Part shown: one piece after another, positions 60,663-64,000 of the stretch | Layout: every line of letters starts with the position of its first letter | Position numbering within the stretch: position 1 is the first letter of the stretch | Made by a program: the position numbers and the translations under genes | Origin: CAVQBP01 sp963723205 | GTDB lineage: Bacteria; Bacteroidota; Ignavibacteria; Ignavibacteriales; Ignavibacteriaceae | Assembly (NCBI GenBank): GCA_963723205.1 | Contig: CAVRQC010000033.1 | Location: 186,001-250,000, forward strand | Direction: 5' to 3' | Length of the DNA: 64,000 nucleotides | Notes under the pieces: generated by a model | Told to the model about the DNA's origin: nothing | Database searches by the model: none | What the model saw: the letters and a program-made list of their open reading frames with translations, nothing else

Positions 60663-61727
60663 ATGAAAAAGAAAATAACTATAAAAGATATTGCGAAAGA
60701 GATTGGAGTTGATCCTTCAACAGTTTCAAAGGCTTTACGTAAGCAATCTGATATATCAGTTGAAATGCAAAAAAAGATCAAAAAAATTGCAGATAAATTA
60801 GGTTACAGACCCAATCTTTTAGCCAAATCTTTAATTAATAAAAGAAGTAATATTCTTGGTGTGATTGTACCGGATCTAAGAATCTCTTTTTTTTCAGAAG
60901 CAACACGTGGAATTTATGAGGAAGCTACAAAAAACGGATATGAAACAATTTTATTGGTTCATGATGAAAATGTTGAAAATGAAAAAAGAAAATTGGAATT
61001 TTTGAGCGATATTAATGTTGACGGTATTTTACTTAATGCAGTTGATGAAACAACAAATCTGGATTTATACAAAAAGCTTCACTCTGAAGGAATAAAGATA
61101 ATTTGTTGGGATAGAAAACTCAAAAATTCAAATTTTAATTCTGTAACTATTAATGATAAAAAAGCTTCTTTTGAATTGACTAACATACTGATTGAAAACG
61201 GAAGAAGAAAAATAATGTTTATAGGCCCGAATACCGGAATACCCGTTGCACAAGATCGATTTGAAGGATACTTGATGGCTCTCAAAGAAAACAAAATCAG
61301 AGTAAGGAAAAAACTTATACTTGAAACCGAAAGAACATTCGAGAGTGCCCATAATACTTTATACAATGCAATACAAAGCGGTACTGACTTTGACGCTATA
61401 GTGTGTGTAGGTGGACTTATAGCTTTCGGGGCTGGTAATGCTATTCTTGAAAGCAAGTTAAGAATTCCGGAAGATATTTTATTAACTGAGTTTGGAGATA
61501 ATCAAATAATTTCAAGACTTGGGGTTCCATTTTACACTGTAAATCAAAATCCGTACAAAATAGGACAGGAAGCTGTCAACCTTTTAACAAAATGTCTTGA
61601 GAATGATACATATTGCACTAAGTCAATAAATATTGAGGTTGAACATAAAATTGTTTATCGAAGTACCGGTGTACAAAGGGTAAAAAGTAAAACTAAACCG
61701 ATAAAAATAATTAGTAAGTCTGCCTAA
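60663..61727 (+). CDS. LacI family transcriptional regulator
   Basis: The 354-residue protein has the LacI DNA-binding helix-turn-helix (TIKDIAKEIGVDPSTVSKAL, residues 6-25) and hinge helix (RPNLLAKSLINKRS), followed by a periplasmic-binding-protein-like sugar domain (GVIVPDLRISFFSEATRGIY onward). It is probably a repressor of the rhamnose genes, with rhamnose or a derivative as inducer. The palindrome upstream of rhaI is its best candidate operator in this window. Confidence 0.95.
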   Translation: MKKKITIKDIAKEIGVDPSTVSKALRKQSDISVEMQKKIKKIADKLGYRPNLLAKSLINKRSNILGVIVPDLRISFFSEATRGIYEEATKNGYETILLVHDENVENEKRKLEFLSDINVDGILLNAVDETTNLDLYKKLHSEGIKIICWDRKLKNSNFNSVTINDKKASFELTNILIENGRRKIMFIGPNTGIPVAQDRFEGYLMALKENKIRVRKKLILETERTFESAHNTLYNAIQSGTDFDAIVCVGGLIAFGAGNAILESKLRIPEDILLTEFGDNQIISRLGVPFYTVNQNPYKIGQEAVNLLTKCLENDTYCTKSINIEVEHKIVYRSTGVQRVKSKTKPIKIISKSA

Positions 61728-61753
61728 AAAATTAAATAAAAAGGAAAGAATAG

Positions 61754-63040
61754 TTGATATTTCATCTTTTGCATCCTAAAGAACAAATTGTTCGGATAAT
61801 GGATCGAATATATAACAATAAGATGACTACTCTTTCCGGAGGCAATTTATCCATAAACGATCACAACGGAGATATATGGATAACTCCTGCAGGTATTGAT
61901 AAAGGAAAATTAATTCCTAATGATATTATGTGTGTTCAAACTAATGGGAACATTATTGGTCAGCATAAACCATCTTCTGAATTTCCTTTTCACATTTCAA
62001 TTTATAAGAAACGACCCGATATTAAAGCAATAGTTCATGCACATCCGCCGGCATTAGTATCTTTTAGTATTGTGAGGAGCTTACCGGATACAAATATAAT
62101 TCCACAGGCAAAACGGGTTTGTGGAAAAGTTGGATATGCTCCTTATGCACTTCCCGGGAGTGATAAATTGGGTGAAAATATAGCCGAAACATTTGAGAAA
62201 GGATATAATGTTGTTTTACTTGAAAATCATGGAGTTGCTATAGGCGGAACTGACTTATTAAATGCTTTTCATAGACTTGAAACTTTAGAATTTTGTGCTA
62301 GAACAATAATTCAAGCAAAAAGAATTGGAGACTTTACAACATTAACCGAAGAACAAATTTCTTTCTTCGATCATCGCCAAAATGATTTACCTGAATTTGA
62401 ATTAACTGAGCATAGCAGTCTGGAAAGAGAAATTAGAAGTCAAATAGTCGATATAGTTCATAGAGCTTGCGATAGAGATCTAATGATAAGTACTGAAGGT
62501 GTTGCGTCTATACGTTATGACGGTAACGATTTTCTTATTACACCTTCCGGATTAGGAAGACGCACTATTGATATCGAAGATATAGTAATGATTAAAGATG
62601 GTAAAAAAGAAAAAGGTAAAAATCCTAGTCGTTCAGTTTTGCTGCACCAGGCTATTTATAAACATAATCCCCGAATAAATTCTATTATTACTGCACAATC
62701 TCCCAGTGTAACTGCTTATGCTGTCTCTAAAAATAATTTTGAAACACGAACTATTCCTGAAAGTTATGTTGTACTTAGAGATGTTCCTAAAATTGATTTC
62801 GGATTTCAATATAGCAATCCGGAAAAAATTGCAAAAACTTTATCAAATAGTATTCATGTAATATTAATTCAAAATGATTGTTTACTTACAACGGGAAGAA
62901 ATATTATGGAAGCATTTGATAGATTAGAAGTTGCAGAATTTAGTGCAGACTCTCTGATAAAATCAAAAATTCTCGGGGAATGTATAAAAATTAATAGTAA
63001 TCAAATTGAAGAATTAAACAAAAAATTTTCCCTATCATAA
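61754..63040 (+). CDS. Tandem class II aldolase/adducin-domain protein; second domain lacks metal ligands
   Basis: Start at TTG 61754, supported by AAGGAAAG about 8 bases upstream. The 428-residue protein has two related class II aldolase domains. Domain 1 (about 8-205) keeps the catalytic E (PSSEFPFH), the H-x-H pair (VHAHPPAL) and the third His (LLENHGV). Domain 2 (about 220-425) has SRSVLLH, TAQSPSV and IQNDCLL at those places, so the base and all three zinc ligands are gone. Rhamnulose-1-phosphate or L-fuculose-1-phosphate cleavage to lactaldehyde and DHAP is inferred from the cluster. Confidence 0.83.
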   Translation: MIFHLLHPKEQIVRIMDRIYNNKMTTLSGGNLSINDHNGDIWITPAGIDKGKLIPNDIMCVQTNGNIIGQHKPSSEFPFHISIYKKRPDIKAIVHAHPPALVSFSIVRSLPDTNIIPQAKRVCGKVGYAPYALPGSDKLGENIAETFEKGYNVVLLENHGVAIGGTDLLNAFHRLETLEFCARTIIQAKRIGDFTTLTEEQISFFDHRQNDLPEFELTEHSSLEREIRSQIVDIVHRACDRDLMISTEGVASIRYDGNDFLITPSGLGRRTIDIEDIVMIKDGKKEKGKNPSRSVLLHQAIYKHNPRINSIITAQSPSVTAYAVSKNNFETRTIPESYVVLRDVPKIDFGFQYSNPEKIAKTLSNSIHVILIQNDCLLTTGRNIMEAFDRLEVAEFSADSLIKSKILGECIKINSNQIEELNKKFSLS

Positions 63041-63133
63041 AACAAAAATCATATCAATTTAATTAATTCAATATTTCAATTTGATTTAATAATATCAACA
63101 ATAAATCCAACTTCTATAAACCAAACAAATAAA

Positions 63134-64000
63134 ATGTTAAAATTAAAATTTTTTACTTTCGTTATTTTCATAATTTTAAATACAGCTATATATTCACAGA
63201 TTTATGTTGCTACCGATGGAAACGATTCTACAAATACCGGAACAATTGATAAACCGTTCGGATCAATTCAAAAAGCGCAAGAATTAGCAAATCCCGGTGA
63301 TACAGTTTATATTCGTGGAGGGACTTATCACATTCGCGAAGATCAGATCTCCAAAGTAGTTTCAGGTCTATTTGCCTGCATAACCTATTTAGATAAAAGC
63401 GGAACAGAAGGTCATACAATTAAGTATTGGGCATACCCGGGAGAAGCACCTGTTTTCGATTTCTCTGCTGTAAAACCACAGGGTCAGCGTGTTGTAGGTA
63501 TTTATGTGATCGGCAGTTATATTCACCTAAAAGGTCTTGAAATGACCGGAATTCAGACCACGATTACCACCCACACCGAATCGTATTGTATCTATAGCAG
63601 GGGAAATTACAATATTTACGAAGAAATTAGCATGCATGATAATGTGGGGACAGGATTAAGACACTATAATGGGGGTCATAATTTGTTTTTAAATTGCGAT
63701 TCCTACAGAAATTGGGACAATGTTTCCGAGGATGGGAAAGGCGGCAATAACGACGGCTTCGGATGCCATCCAAACACTAATGGTGCGGGTAATGTATTTA
63801 AAGGATGCCGTGCCTGGTTTAATAGTGATGATGGTTTTGATATTATTAGATCAGGTTCAGCCGTTACGTTTGATAGCTGCTGGGCATTTGAAAATGGATA
63901 TTCTACTTCTTTTGAAAGTTTGGGAGACGGCAATGGATTTAAAGCCGGTGGATTTGCATATGATGACTCTAGTAAAATCCCAAGTACTATTCCCAGACAT
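63134..64000 (+). CDS. Polysaccharide lyase family 9-like pectate/rhamnogalacturonan lyase, 3' end cut by window
   Basis: The frame from ATG 63134 runs off the window after 289 codons. It has a signal peptide (about 1-21), then GTIDKPFGSIQKAQELANPGDTVYIRGGTY-like sequence and right-handed beta-helix repeats. DNVSEDGKGGNNDGFGCH (about 196-213) matches the Ca2+-binding, catalytic region of family 9 pectate lyases. It probably cleaves pectin or rhamnogalacturonan outside the cell, releasing rhamnose-containing oligosaccharides for the cluster. Whether a T9SS sorting domain follows cannot be seen. Confidence 0.8.
   Translation, partial: MLKLKFFTFVIFIILNTAIYSQIYVATDGNDSTNTGTIDKPFGSIQKAQELANPGDTVYIRGGTYHIREDQISKVVSGLFACITYLDKSGTEGHTIKYWAYPGEAPVFDFSAVKPQGQRVVGIYVIGSYIHLKGLEMTGIQTTITTHTESYCIYSRGNYNIYEEISMHDNVGTGLRHYNGGHNLFLNCDSYRNWDNVSEDGKGGNNDGFGCHPNTNGAGNVFKGCRAWFNSDDGFDIIRSGSAVTFDSCWAFENGYSTSFESLGDGNGFKAGGFAYDDSSKIPSTIPRH

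Overview
The window looks like chromosomal DNA of a member of the Ignavibacteria/Melioribacter branch of the FCB (Bacteroidota-Chlorobi) group. The evidence is an AT-rich composition, two secreted proteins ending in the NYPNPFNP-type sorting domain of type IX secretion, a GWxTD-domain protein, a CcoN-CcoO fusion in a cbb3 oxidase operon, and many outer-membrane beta-barrel-like proteins. The assignment rests on recognised families and no search was run.

Layout. 1-7.1 kb is a cbb3 oxidase and assembly operon: copper P-type ATPase (partial), ccoS, ccoNO fusion, ccoQ, ccoP, ccoG, ccoH and a TauE/UreH-like membrane protein. 7.1-33.1 kb is mostly housekeeping and envelope: HU, a TonB-receptor-like protein, LhgO, a DUF4097 repeat protein, aldo/keto reductase, LOG protein, family 9 glycosyltransferase, a large DUF2723 membrane protein, S9 peptidase, DUF1232, NUDIX, RecN, two exported proteins, HemW, a dicarboxylate/amino-acid symporter, a PafA-like phosphatase, a 32-residue membrane peptide, a GWxTD/TPR protein, GNAT and DUF2188. 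An initiator tRNA lies at 33.76 kb.

34.3-55.5 kb is the unusual part. Six same-strand genes (35.7-43.4 kb) join a partner-switching module (STAS anti-anti-sigma factor and GAF-PP2C phosphatase) to an amino-acid-type ABC transporter. The ATPase of this transporter carries a degenerate anti-sigma-kinase-like (HATPase) domain at its C-terminus. Its binding-protein modules, in two free lipoproteins and three tandem copies fused to the permease, all run in circularly permuted order (lobe 2 first). About 8 kb away a second set pairs an NMT1/THI5-type binding protein with a Cache-HAMP-PP2C phosphatase and no transporter, and a canonical RsbW-like kinase follows on the other strand. A PrsW-family membrane protease, a gluzincin-like surface protein, type IX-sorted proteins, a repeat protein of unknown family and decayed transposase remnants lie between the two sets. 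I infer that the clusters sense solutes and feed partner-switching signalling; the sequence does not prove this.

56-64 kb holds a Glu/Leu-type dehydrogenase and then a rhamnose/pectin utilisation cluster: L-rhamnose isomerase, NCS1-type permease with a 57-residue membrane partner, LacI regulator, tandem class II aldolase protein and the start of a family 9-like polysaccharide lyase. A 32-bp near-perfect palindrome with a central CG upstream of rhaI is a candidate operator for the LacI protein.
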